From Bacteroidia bacterium (GTDB lineage Bacteria; Bacteroidota; Bacteroidia; Bacteroidales; Prolixibacteraceae): a stretch of 64,000 nucleotides of DNA. The translations under genes and the position numbers were made by a program. Below are positions 47,101 through 52,960 of this stretch, piece by piece. Position 1 is the first letter of the stretch; each line of letters begins with the position of its first letter. The notes below the pieces were generated by a model, which saw only the letters and a program-made list of their open reading frames with translations, was not told the origin of the DNA and ran no database searches. Location of the stretch: positions 27,566 to 91,565 of the forward strand of contig JAPLDT010000048.1 of assembly GCA_026391315.1 (NCBI GenBank), written 5' to 3'.

Positions 47101-47286
47101 TCCATTGGCATCAGTAACAATACCAATAGTTGTTCCCTTGATTACTACATTTACTCCCGCCATCGGGGATCTGCCTTCGTCGGTTACCGTACCTTTTACC
47201 CGAATGGACTGGGCATAGGTCCAAAACGACAATAGCATCATAGGTAGCATAATGAGTGCAACCCATACAAATTTGCTTTTTTTCAT
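44173..47286 (-). CDS. SusC/RagA family TonB-linked outer-membrane transporter
   Basis: A 1037-residue receptor from the ATG at 47286, which begins a signal peptide (MKKSKFVWVALIMLPMMLLSFW); the frame extends to 47304. After the signal comes the carboxypeptidase-regulatory-like domain (about 30-110, VKGTVTDEGRSPMAGVNVVIKGT), the TonB-box region (VDEVVVVGYGTQRKEAVTGSV), the SusC-type plug (IRIRGTRSLTASNDPLVVLDG, IDILKDASATAIYGSRGANGV) and the barrel. With SusD it imports oligosaccharides, here probably xylan-derived ones. The gene heads the locus; about 970 bp of repeat-rich sequence lies upstream. Confidence 0.96.
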   Translation of the reverse strand: MKKSKFVWVALIMLPMMLLSFWTYAQSIRVKGTVTDEGRSPMAGVNVVIKGTTIGIVTDANGRYQIDTDSKSTLSFSFIGYTAQNILVANRKEINIKLLPDNLQVDEVVVVGYGTQRKEAVTGSVASMKGDVIRDVPSSNITQALQGRVAGVEMSQTSTKPGAEMQIRIRGTRSLTASNDPLVVLDGIPFAGNISDINPNEIKSIDILKDASATAIYGSRGANGVLLVTTNRGQNGQKARITYNGYYGASKAFSKFDMMDGEKFAAMRAYANMPAYVNNTADEIAGTNTDWQGLFFKTGIVQSHDVGISGGTDRGAYTFGIGYYKNEGVVPLEGYSRISMHASIDQEVGKIFRVGFTTNSNYSVTEGASSGGLYQVLSNDPLLYPYNADGSWKRTVDMPADKGIWVYTRDVVQANKDRMLSQTKGFGSYNTVYGEVKIPAVEGLKYRVNVGLNFRSSTGGSYTGQGINNASATNPSSASVSNSLRTNWAIENLLTYDRTFAAKHQINAVAMYSAEETLYNQSRMTAKGVAENFQWYNLGMTDGERSILPGDQQYQKSGLMSYMGRVMYSYDSRYMISATVRSDGSSRLATGHKWHTYPAVSVGWNVKKEKFMENLNWLDNLKLRVGYGETSNQAVAPYATLGGLSTRPYNFGDASANFVTGTYVSTLPNPALGWEYSKTWNYGVDFTLLHNRLSGTFEYYVTNTKDLLLSVNLPQTSGVGSYMANVGETQNKGFEFSLNGTILDNLNGWTWTAGINLYTNHNKIVSLASGNLKDEGNAWFVGYPINVIYAPKKIGLWQQGDPYMAILEPGGNLGMIKVEYLGDYYKAGDNIPTGKQVGDPVRAMDGGGKDRQVIEVDPDFQGGFNTTVAYKGFDLTVIGAFKSGGTLVSSLYAASGYLNMLTGRRGQVNVDYWTPENTGAKYPKPGGLLSGDNPKYGNTLALFDASFMKVRTITLGYNFNKKLVKDLGVQNLRLYATVQNPFVLFAPYTKETGMDPETNSYGNENAATTGLVNNRILTIGTNSPSTRNYMLGVSLTF

Positions 47287-47412
47287 AGATTTTATTTTAG
47301 TCAATTAAGAGTGTACTAAAGGTACGAAGAGCCTCAGGTGAAGACTTTCAATAATAGATATATGATTGTTGATTTTGGATAAATTACAAGAGACTGTTTA
47401 AGTTTTATATTT

Positions 47413-47443
47413 TGTTCGTCGTACCTCCTGCCAAGGACAGATT
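47413..47443 (-). repeat. Interspersed repeat, copy 1
   Basis: The sequence TTCGTCGTACCTCCTGCCAA followed by GGACAGAT matches copy 2 (47535-47569) in about 25 of 30 positions and matches copy 3 (47772-47810) in inverted orientation. The core resembles the widespread intergenic element reading CGTCATTGCGAGG...AGCAATCT in many bacteria. Probably a non-autonomous repeat. Confidence 0.6.
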
Positions 47444-47534
47444 TTTTTTAATACTGTCATAAGGGGATTGAGCGACGTTCAAATTAAAGAATACTAGAAA
47501 TGTAGACACTCTATACATTTTGCAGATTATCAAC

Positions 47535-47569
47535 AGATTGCTTCGTCGTGCCTCCTACCAATGACAGAT
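47535..47569 (-). repeat. Interspersed repeat, copy 2
   Basis: Contains AGATTGCTTCGTCGTGCCTC, then CTACCAATGACAGAT. It is the best-conserved copy of the family and in the same orientation as copy 1, 122 bp away. It lies about 250 bp upstream of the SusC start codon. Confidence 0.65.
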
Positions 47570-47771
47570 TTTGTAATATACTGAATATCAAATAGGTGCA
47601 AAAATGTATTTAACAGCTTCATTATGCACAAATATTTTCTGTCATCTTCACATTGTGCCCAAAAAATTTGGGTGGTGACTCGCAATGACGGGAGGCGGGC
47701 GGCGATTCTGCTATTACCGAAAACTGAAGACCCGCCTCCTTCTCTCCACCCTCACCTCCAAAAAAATGATC

Positions 47772-47810
47772 CGTCATTGCGATCCGCCGGCTGGCGGAGA
47801 AGCAATCTGT
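47772..47810 (+). repeat. Interspersed repeat, copy 3 (inverted)
   Basis: Reads CGTCATTGCGATCCGCCGGC, then TGGCGGAGAAGCAATCTGT, the opposite orientation to copies 1 and 2. The middle contains an internal hairpin (CCGCC-GGCT-GGCGG). This matches the general form of intergenic repeats known across many phyla. Confidence 0.65.
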
Positions 47811-47909
47811 CGCATTCTCAGGAATCAAAAACGCCGCACCGTCCTGCGACTACAGCCTGTCCCAATTTTTCATCGGAAAGGAACGAAGGGTGAAGCATTC
47901 TGTTGAGAG

Positions 47910-48100
47910 TACCACCCAAAAGAATAACTGTACCAGTGATTTGTATATTTATATCACCGAATAGTACAGCCAAACCACCGAAAAGTATGGCCATACCACC
48001 AATTATTATATCCGTGTCACCGAAAATTGCGTCCGTAACAGCGAATAGTAAATCTGTACCAGGCTAAAGCATGAATGCGCAGCCAAATAGTATATCCCTG
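47910..48100. repeat. Degenerate 21-nt tandem repeat array
   Basis: Nine units follow each other, most exactly 21 nt: 47910-47930, 47931-47953 (23 nt), 47954-47974, 47975-47995, 47996-48016, 48017-48037, 48038-48058, 48059-48079 and 48080-48100. The shared start is CACCGAA-AGTA with a variable end often reading CCGTA or CCATA. Because 21 is a multiple of three, both strands read as heptapeptide repeats; the minus strand gives hydrophobic heptads such as GMAILFG and GLAVLFG but has a stop in unit 8. No gene could be confirmed. A 9-bp inverted repeat (CATGAATGC at 48070-48078, GCATTCATG at 48100-48108) brackets the last unit. Similar units occur at 58707-58769. Confidence 0.75.
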
Positions 48101-48188
48101 CATTCATGTTGTATCATTGCGAAGGGTCATTGGATAAATAGAGGGGGGGTGCGGAGGAAGAAATCGCGGATTGTGTTTTTATATTTAA

Positions 48189-48262
48189 CTGGTGCGGGTT
48201 TGTACTCCGCACCAGCTGCTGTTGATTTTAAATCCGGTAGACCTTGGGAGCCTACCGGGATT
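48189..48262 (-). repeat. Two tandem palindromes downstream of the 248-aa gene
   Basis: The first is a perfect 9-bp inverted repeat (CTGGTGCGG at 48189-48197, CCGCACCAG at 48207-48215). The second has arms AATCCGGTAG (48231-48240) and CTACCGGGATT (48252-48262) with one bulged base. They lie 11-84 bp past the stop of the minus-strand gene and may end its transcript, but their form also fits the REP-like palindromes scattered through this island. Confidence 0.65.
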
Positions 48263-48272
48263 TTGATTTAAG

Positions 48273-49019
48273 TTAATGCCTTAGGTGGGTAAAAGACAAA
48301 CCGCTGACTTGTTTGAATTCAGGAGCGATGGCGCCGTAAACTGACTTGACATATTTCTTGACATCCGCTGCCACTTTGACGAGTCCGGATTCGGTGTTAT
48401 AAAAAGTTTTGTTGCGGCTGATACGGGCGTTGCTGAGTAGCATCTGCGCATTCTTGACCGCTTCATTTTTGGTTTTGAAATCTGCGAGGAGGCTTTGCAG
48501 TGCGGATACCTTAAGATCCGGTTCGTTGGGTGCATATCCGGGTTGTTCGGAGAGCAACTGAACCAGTTTTTCCAGGTTCTCCAGGCGACTGTCCTGACTT
48601 TGGCGGGAGGTTGAATAGGTTTTGGATGCCGTCTCCGGAGCCGCCTCTCCCACAGGAGCAACAACTTCCTGGGTTTTTCGGGAGTTGGATCCCTGCAGCT
48701 TCTTGTTGAGCGCCTTTGCATTGGCGATTACAGCGGGAGGGACTTCACAGTTTTCGACTGCATTGACGATTCGGGTCAGGTGTCCGTTTAACTTTGCAAA
48801 CATCGACTGTTGCGCTTCCGCGGCTACAATCCAGTTGGTGTAATGGGTGTTGACCTCCGTCAGATTTTTCTTTGCCTCTTCTTTAAGGGTGTTGAGAGCG
48901 GCCAGGGAGATGGAATTTTTTGAAGGATTGTAACCGGCTCCAAATCCGGTGGTGAAGGTAATCAAGGTACCAAGGTTTGCTACATTCTTAGCATGACCTT
49001 TTTCTGTAAAATTAGCCAT
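48273..49019 (-). CDS. Uncharacterised helical protein (MANFTEKGHAKNVANL family)
   Basis: A 248-residue protein with no recognisable enzymatic domain. The opening (FTEKGHAKNVANLGTLITF) and the phrase GFGAGYNPSKNSISLAALN belong, from memory, to a recurrent but unnamed Bacteroidetes family. The sequence is almost all helical with long amphipathic stretches and a Ser/Thr/Glu-rich linker at about 110-145, suggesting two helical bundles. No signal peptide or membrane segment. It stands alone, with repeats on both sides and tandem palindromes after its stop. The function is unknown; I make no guess beyond a structural or DNA-associated role being possible. Confidence 0.8.
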   Translation of the reverse strand: MANFTEKGHAKNVANLGTLITFTTGFGAGYNPSKNSISLAALNTLKEEAKKNLTEVNTHYTNWIVAAEAQQSMFAKLNGHLTRIVNAVENCEVPPAVIANAKALNKKLQGSNSRKTQEVVAPVGEAAPETASKTYSTSRQSQDSRLENLEKLVQLLSEQPGYAPNEPDLKVSALQSLLADFKTKNEAVKNAQMLLSNARISRNKTFYNTESGLVKVAADVKKYVKSVYGAIAPEFKQVSGLSFTHLRH

Positions 49020-49669
49020 AGTAAAAATTTTAAATTGTTTACATTACAGTAAAACCATAGATCAAAATTGATTGTGGATAAATCGCTGATCATTTTGTAG
49101 GTAAAATCTCCACATTTCTGATGATTTTCCTACCCTTAACAGGATGGCATGTTTGATTCCATTTAAGATCGTTTAAGGGGTTAATAATAAATGGTTGAGA
49201 ACAATAAGAGTTAAATCGCTGCAGGTACAATGTAGCTATTTAGGTGAAGGAACAGTCAGGTAAAAAGAGTTTGAGTTCCTTTTTCAATACATTAATACCA
49301 AAATGGCACGAGAGGTTACCCACAAATTGCAGAAAACTATGGCTAGTCAGGAAGGACGAAACCGCAATAATCCAAATAACATGTATTCCGCAAAATGGCT
49401 AATTGACTAGAAACGCCATTTATGGCGTTGACAAAATGATTGTTCAGAATTCCGGCTTTAGCCGAAATATAGATTGCCAATTAGGATTATGCCATAATTA
49501 TTGAACACCCATCTCAATGATTTTGCTGATGTCAATTCCCCTTCTGGCGCGTTTTATTAAGTATAGGATCATGTTTGTTGCGTATATAAACGAGTGAAGC
49601 CAATGCGGGATGACGGCTCGTTGGCTTGATTTATTCAAATAAAATCTATCTTTAGATAAAAAATAGCAG
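49020..49669. other. Repeat-bearing intergenic region before the zeta toxin
   Basis: A 650-bp stretch with no gene. The first 250 bp are the upstream region of the 248-residue protein. From about 49341 to 49560 it carries the first copy of a 220-bp direct repeat (the second is at 51432-51665), including the palindromes at 49412-49429 and 49453-49464. Confidence 0.6.
49341..49560 (+). repeat. Long diverged direct repeat A, copy 1
   Basis: About 220 bp that align with 51432-51665. Shared words include GGCTAGTCAG, CATGTATTCCGCAAAA, AACGCCATTTATGGCGTT (a palindrome at 49412-49429), CGGCTTTAGCCG (a palindrome at 49453-49464), GATTGCCAATTA and TGATTTTGCTG. The two copies differ by many substitutions and small indels, so the duplication is not recent. 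Palindromes of this kind are typical of REP-like elements mobilised by RAYT transposases. Confidence 0.75.
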
Positions 49670-50236
49670 ATGGCGAATCTTTATGTAATATCCGGGTGTA
49701 ATGGTGCAGGAAAGACAACTGCATCCTATTCGGTATTACCCGATATGCTTAATTGCAAGGAATTTGTAAATGCTGATGAAATAGCAAAAGGATTATCACC
49801 ATTTCAACCAGATAACGTTGCTATAGAAGCCGGTCGAATCATGTTAAATCGGATTAAGGATTTGATTAGCCATAATGTTGACTTTGCATTTGAAACGACT
49901 TTAGCATCGAAATCTTATGTGAAATTAATTCGGGAGGCTCAATCAAAAGGATACTTTGTAACGTTGGTTTATTTTTGGCTTAATTCACCGGAGCTAGCTG
50001 TTGAGCGTGTAAAAAATCGTGTGATTTCAGGTGGCCATAATATTCCGGAAAATGTCATTTATCGCAGATATAGTGCCGGAATCAAAAATCTTTCAAAATT
50101 GTATTTACCAATTTGTGATTACTGGTTGATTATAGATAATTCCGAGCCACCCTTTCAGATTGTTGCAGAAGGAGTTAAAACAGAAAATATTGAGATTAAT
50201 AATCAAATCATTTACAATCAAATCGTAAAGCCATGA
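49670..50236 (+). CDS. Zeta-toxin-like P-loop kinase
   Basis: A 188-residue P-loop protein: Walker A at residues 9-16 (GCNGAGKT), NADEIAKGL with Asp36, FAFETTLAS with Glu75, then VKNRVISGGHNIPENVIYRRY carrying the arginine-rich lid. This is the zeta toxin layout, whose members phosphorylate UDP-N-acetylglucosamine or other small metabolites. The stop codon overlaps the start of a 53-residue gene (ATGA), so the pair is translationally coupled. It opens the accessory island and is bracketed by repeat copies. The natural target in this host is unknown. Confidence 0.85.
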   Translation: MANLYVISGCNGAGKTTASYSVLPDMLNCKEFVNADEIAKGLSPFQPDNVAIEAGRIMLNRIKDLISHNVDFAFETTLASKSYVKLIREAQSKGYFVTLVYFWLNSPELAVERVKNRVISGGHNIPENVIYRRYSAGIKNLSKLYLPICDYWLIIDNSEPPFQIVAEGVKTENIEINNQIIYNQIVKP

Positions 50237-50394
50237 CAAAAGAAAATGTAAAGGATTTGCGTGCAAAAATTCTCCAGGGACTTGAATTGGCATATAGTCG
50301 TTTATTGTCATCAAAACAAAAGGATGACGCAGAACTTGTGATCTCAAGAAATGGGAAAATCGTTAAAGTAAAAGCACGGGAACTGACAAAGTAG
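50233..50394 (+). CDS. Small partner of the zeta-type toxin (putative antitoxin)
   Basis: A 53-residue protein (MTKENVKDLRAKILQGLELA, then YSRLLSSKQKDDAELVISRNGKIVKVKARELTK). The ATG overlaps the toxin stop in an ATGA junction, so it is clearly part of the same operon. The first 30 residues are helical and the rest would form a basic beta hairpin. Many zeta-like kinases of Bacteroidetes have such a small gene after them; that it neutralises the toxin is inferred from position and size only. Note that the order (toxin first) is the reverse of the classical epsilon-zeta operon. Confidence 0.75.
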   Translation: MTKENVKDLRAKILQGLELAYSRLLSSKQKDDAELVISRNGKIVKVKARELTK

Positions 50395-50403
50395 TCATTC
50401 ACT

Positions 50404-50605
50404 ACCGGGGCGGTAGTGGGTGCCGCGATTTCTACTCGCGGATATTTAAAATGAGGTTACCAACCGCCTCACAGAAGTTTACCCTGCACAATTTCCCTTC
50501 CTAAAGCTTTGGTATTCAAATATTATTAGGTAAGTTTATCGTGCCTGTAATACGCAACAAACCTGCTTCTTTGCTATGAAATTCGTCATATAAGCGCATG
50601 TTTGT
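50404..50605 (+). repeat. Long diverged direct repeat B, copy 1
   Basis: About 200 bp that align with 51709-51925. Shared words include AAAGCTTTGGTATTCAAATA, TTATTAGGTAAGTTTATCGT, ACGCAACAAACCTGC and GCGCATGTTTGTT. Within the first 50 bp each copy has a different compensating palindrome (CCGCGA...TCGCGG here; CAGCGAT...ATCGCTG in copy 2), so the hairpin is conserved although its bases changed. Confidence 0.78.
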
Positions 50606-50616
50606 TTCCATCGCTA

Positions 50617-50762
50617 CCGCGCGATTGCATCGCGTGGTATTCCACTCAACCTGATAACAATGACTCCGTCCAACATTCTTTTTACCGGCATAATCGGCAG
50701 CGTTGCTGTATATTTAAAAGTTAGCATTAACTTTCATTCAACCACGCGATGCAATCGCGCGG
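50617..50762. repeat. REP doublet (REPIN-like) next to the transposase gene
   Basis: Two 21-bp elements, 50617-50637 and 50742-50762, are perfect reverse complements. Each is itself palindromic around CGCGAT-GCA-ATCGCG. They are 104 bp apart and lie 63 bp downstream of a RAYT-like transposase gene. Together they could fold into one long hairpin, the form in which REP doublets are thought to be mobilised. Confidence 0.8.
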
Positions 50763-50824
50763 GAGCGGGGGTTTCTGTGTTTTATCCGATAGTCATCCGA
50801 TGACTTGGCCATTTATTCAAAATC

Positions 50825-51280
50825 CTACTTTGGCAAGCCTTCTGTGTTTGGCCTGACAATATCAAAACCAAAACGCTCAATGAATTTATTGTATTCATCG
50901 GCACACGAAACTTTTTTATGATGTTCAGGTTGTTTCGCGATGTAATTTCGTACTATGTCCAATTTATCATCGCCAACGCCAATGGCCAGATATTCATCCT
51001 GCCATTCAAATTTACCGGCAGTCAATTGCATCTGATTGATCCAATGTGATGACTCCCCCTTTATTAGTTGGGCTATTTTGCCAATGCTTAAATCATCGTT
51101 CAGCGAAACAAGTACATGAACATGATCTGTATAGCCATTAATGAAATCGATAAAGATATTTTTCTTTTTGGCATTGTCGCGAATATGAGCAAATAGCTGA
51201 TTGCGAATGGAATCATTCAAGAATGGGTATCTCTCTTTTGTTGACCATACGAAATGGACGTAAACCTTGATGTAGGACAT
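50825..51280 (-). CDS. RAYT-like/IS200-type HUH transposase (Y1_Tnp)
   Basis: A 151-residue Y1-transposase. The HUH metal motif is DHVHVLVSL, and the catalytic Tyr is probably in VRNYIAKQPEHH. The opening VYVHFVWSTKERYPFL is typical. These enzymes nick and join single-stranded DNA at hairpins. No tnpB or IS200-type left/right ends are visible, while palindromic REP-like elements lie on both sides, so a REP-associated (RAYT) role is preferred over an IS200 insertion. The reading frame is intact and the enzyme may be active. Confidence 0.85.
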   Translation of the reverse strand: MSYIKVYVHFVWSTKERYPFLNDSIRNQLFAHIRDNAKKKNIFIDFINGYTDHVHVLVSLNDDLSIGKIAQLIKGESSHWINQMQLTAGKFEWQDEYLAIGVGDDKLDIVRNYIAKQPEHHKKVSCADEYNKFIERFGFDIVRPNTEGLPK

Positions 51281-51388
51281 AAATGGGTGGGTTTAAACTG
51301 GGGATTTGTGACAATATCAAATTTACGGATTTTCTATGAATTTTAATAATGCGCCTACCTTTAACCCGTACCCCATATCTCGTATCTG

Positions 51389-51416
51389 TTGTCCGTTGTC
51401 CGTTGTCCGTTGTCCG
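51389..51416 (+). repeat. TTGTCCG tandem repeat, four units
   Basis: Four direct 7-nt units of TTGTCCG, partly preceded by a fifth weak unit. The last unit merges into a perfect 8-bp hairpin (51414-51433). Short pure repeats of this sort can vary in copy number by slippage. Confidence 0.85.
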
Positions 51417-51431
51417 TAGCCTGAAGGCTAC

Positions 51432-51665
51432 GGCTAGTCAGATCGGACCATAACGAAACCTTCATAATCCAAATGTCATGTATTCCGCAAAACGGCATTT
51501 GACTAGCAACGCCATTTATGGCGTTGGACATTTATGGCGTTGACAAAATGCGCATATATTCCGCCACGGCTTTAGCCGAAACATTGATTGCCAATTACGA
51601 TCCTATTTTTTATTGAATAACCATCTCTATGATTTTGCTGGTATCACCCCCCGACGCGTTTTTTT
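51432..51665 (+). repeat. Long diverged direct repeat A, copy 2
   Basis: Matches 49341-49560. It contains the palindrome AACGCCATTTATGGCGTT (51508-51525), an extra partial copy of its right half right after it, and CGGCTTTAGCCG (51567-51578). Together with copy 1 it encloses the zeta operon and the transposase gene. Confidence 0.75.
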
Positions 51666-51708
51666 GTGGGTGTGATTAAAATTACACAAACCCGTTGATA
51701 AACGCTGC

Positions 51709-51925
51709 CGGGTGGTATTGGATGCAGCGATTTGTGATCGCTGATGGATTCAAAAATGCGGTTACAAACCGCGTCACCCGGGTTTGCGCTGCGCAATTTC
51801 CTTATCTAAAGCTTTGGTATTCAAATATTATTAGGTAAGTTTATCGTGCTTGTAAGACGCAACAAACCTGCCTCTTTTCCCCAAAATTCAGAGAACAGGC
51901 GCATGTTTGTTGCGGATATAAACGT
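51709..51925 (+). repeat. Long diverged direct repeat B, copy 2
   Basis: Matches 50404-50605. It has the hairpin CAGCGAT-TTGTG-ATCGCTG (51725-51743) and GCGGTT-ACA-AACCGC, then the conserved block AAAGCTTTGGTATTCAAATA onward. Copies 1 and 2 of repeat B flank the transposase gene directly. Confidence 0.78.
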
Positions 51926-51973
51926 TATGCGCAATTATACAGACTACCATAAATTCTACTTAATTCCAACGTT

Positions 51974-52762
51974 ATGTGGACTGAAAAAACAATAAATGAC
52001 TGGAGTGAATTTAATAAGTTAGCGCTTTTATATAATCCCAAAAAATGGATATTCAGAGGACAAAGTAACTCGAAATGGGATTTATCAACATCCTACAAAC
52101 GATCCTTTGAAGAAATTCAAAAGATTTATCAAGTTGCAGAAAGGGATGAAATATCACATAGAGATTCTTTTGAATCTGTTATTATTCAGCAGTTTAAATC
52201 GCAGTCTCACCTTTATTTAGACTTCAAGCCAGAAACTGAACTTGAGTGGCTTACTGTAATGCAACATTATCAAACACCAACAAGGCTTATAGATTGGACA
52301 TTTTCGGCTTATATAGCACTATTCTTTGCATTAAATGAATCTAATTGTGAATCTACTGTTTATGCTCTTAATCAGGACAGAATTAATAAATTCTACAGAA
52401 TTAAAAATACAGGAAAAGAATTCAAAGACAGTTTATTTAATGACTTAAGAAACAAAGATGCATTTGTATTTGCTTATGAACCTCAAATGAAAAATGAAAG
52501 ACTTGTTCGACAACAAGGCTTATTTTTAGTTCCAAGTAATAATTTTGAAACCATTGATCAGATTTTCGAGAGAGACAAATTACTATTGGACAAAACAGTA
52601 GCCTTTAAAATCATTATTCCTCCAAAAGCGCGTTTCACTGGCCTTAAAATGCTGAAAAAAATGAATGTCAGTTATGAAACGATGTTTCCTGGCATTGAAG
52701 GTTTTTGCAAATCTTTGAAGCTTTCATTACTTGATTCAAGCGAGAATTTAAAAAGAATATGA
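51974..52762 (+). CDS. FRG domain-containing protein (candidate defence component)
   Basis: A 262-residue protein with the FRG domain: KKWIFRGQSNSKWDLSTSYKR (Phe27-Arg28-Gly29), EWLTVMQHYQTPTRLIDWTFSAYIALFFALN, and RLVRQQGLFLVPSN. FRG domains are known from phage-defence contexts and from abundant stand-alone bacterial genes; their biochemical role is not settled. No signal peptide. The gene is noticeably AT-rich compared with the PUL and the flanking repeats. It is followed on the same strand after roughly 50-200 bp by a TIR-like gene, and the two may form a two-gene module. Confidence 0.88.
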   Translation: MWTEKTINDWSEFNKLALLYNPKKWIFRGQSNSKWDLSTSYKRSFEEIQKIYQVAERDEISHRDSFESVIIQQFKSQSHLYLDFKPETELEWLTVMQHYQTPTRLIDWTFSAYIALFFALNESNCESTVYALNQDRINKFYRIKNTGKEFKDSLFNDLRNKDAFVFAYEPQMKNERLVRQQGLFLVPSNNFETIDQIFERDKLLLDKTVAFKIIIPPKARFTGLKMLKKMNVSYETMFPGIEGFCKSLKLSLLDSSENLKRI

Positions 52763-52960
52763 AATAACTGCGCATATTAAGGCTGACCACACATTACAAA
52801 CATATAATTAGACACTGATATAATAAAGGAATTAAAACTACTGGCTGAGGCTCTTTGGGAAAGTATTAAAACTGACATAAAAATTTTTTCATCGATTCAG
52901 GTATTTGTAAAACGATTAGCTGAAACTGATTTTTCAGAAGAAGAGGGAATTAAGGATGCA

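Larger units (their letters stand above)
47287..48188. other. Repeat-rich intergenic region upstream of SusC
   Basis: About 900 bp without a convincing gene. It holds the SusC promoter region, at least three copies of an interspersed CRISPR-unrelated repeat (47413-47443, 47535-47569, and inverted at 47772-47810), and a degenerate 21-nt tandem array (47910-48100) described separately. Short open frames here have no support. No known riboswitch was recognised. Confidence 0.6.
50395..50824. other. REP-like repeat region between toxin operon and transposase
   Basis: A 430-bp non-coding stretch. It contains copy 1 of long repeat B (50404-50605) with the palindrome CCGCGA/TCGCGG (50423-50441), and then an inverted pair of 21-bp palindromic elements (50617-50637 and 50742-50762). 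The stretch lies downstream of the RAYT-like transposase gene. No coding sequence is convincing. Confidence 0.65.
51281..51973. other. Repeat-rich region before the FRG gene
   Basis: About 690 bp without a gene. In order it holds a four-fold TTGTCCG tandem repeat (51389-51416), a perfect hairpin CCGTAGCC-TGAA-GGCTACGG (51414-51433), copy 2 of long repeat A (51432-51665), and copy 2 of long repeat B (51709-51925). The FRG gene begins 49 bp after the last repeat, so its promoter may lie in or next to the repeat. Confidence 0.65.

Noticed and set aside
47287..47400. A Bacteroidetes -33/-7 promoter for SusC (TACCTTTAG near 47318)
   Set aside because: A -7-like element is present but the nearest TTG is about 24 nt upstream, too far for the usual spacing.
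47624..47906. Overlapping short open frames on both strands upstream of SusC
   Set aside because: They cover interspersed repeats, have low-complexity translations and overlap each other in several frames; no family was recognised.
47910..48100. The 21-nt tandem array as a CRISPR array
   Set aside because: There are no alternating identical repeats and unique spacers; the whole unit is degenerate and contiguous, and no cas genes are present.
50825..51280. A complete IS200/IS605 insertion sequence
   Set aside because: No tnpB and no matching IS ends were seen; the flanking palindromes fit REP/RAYT better.
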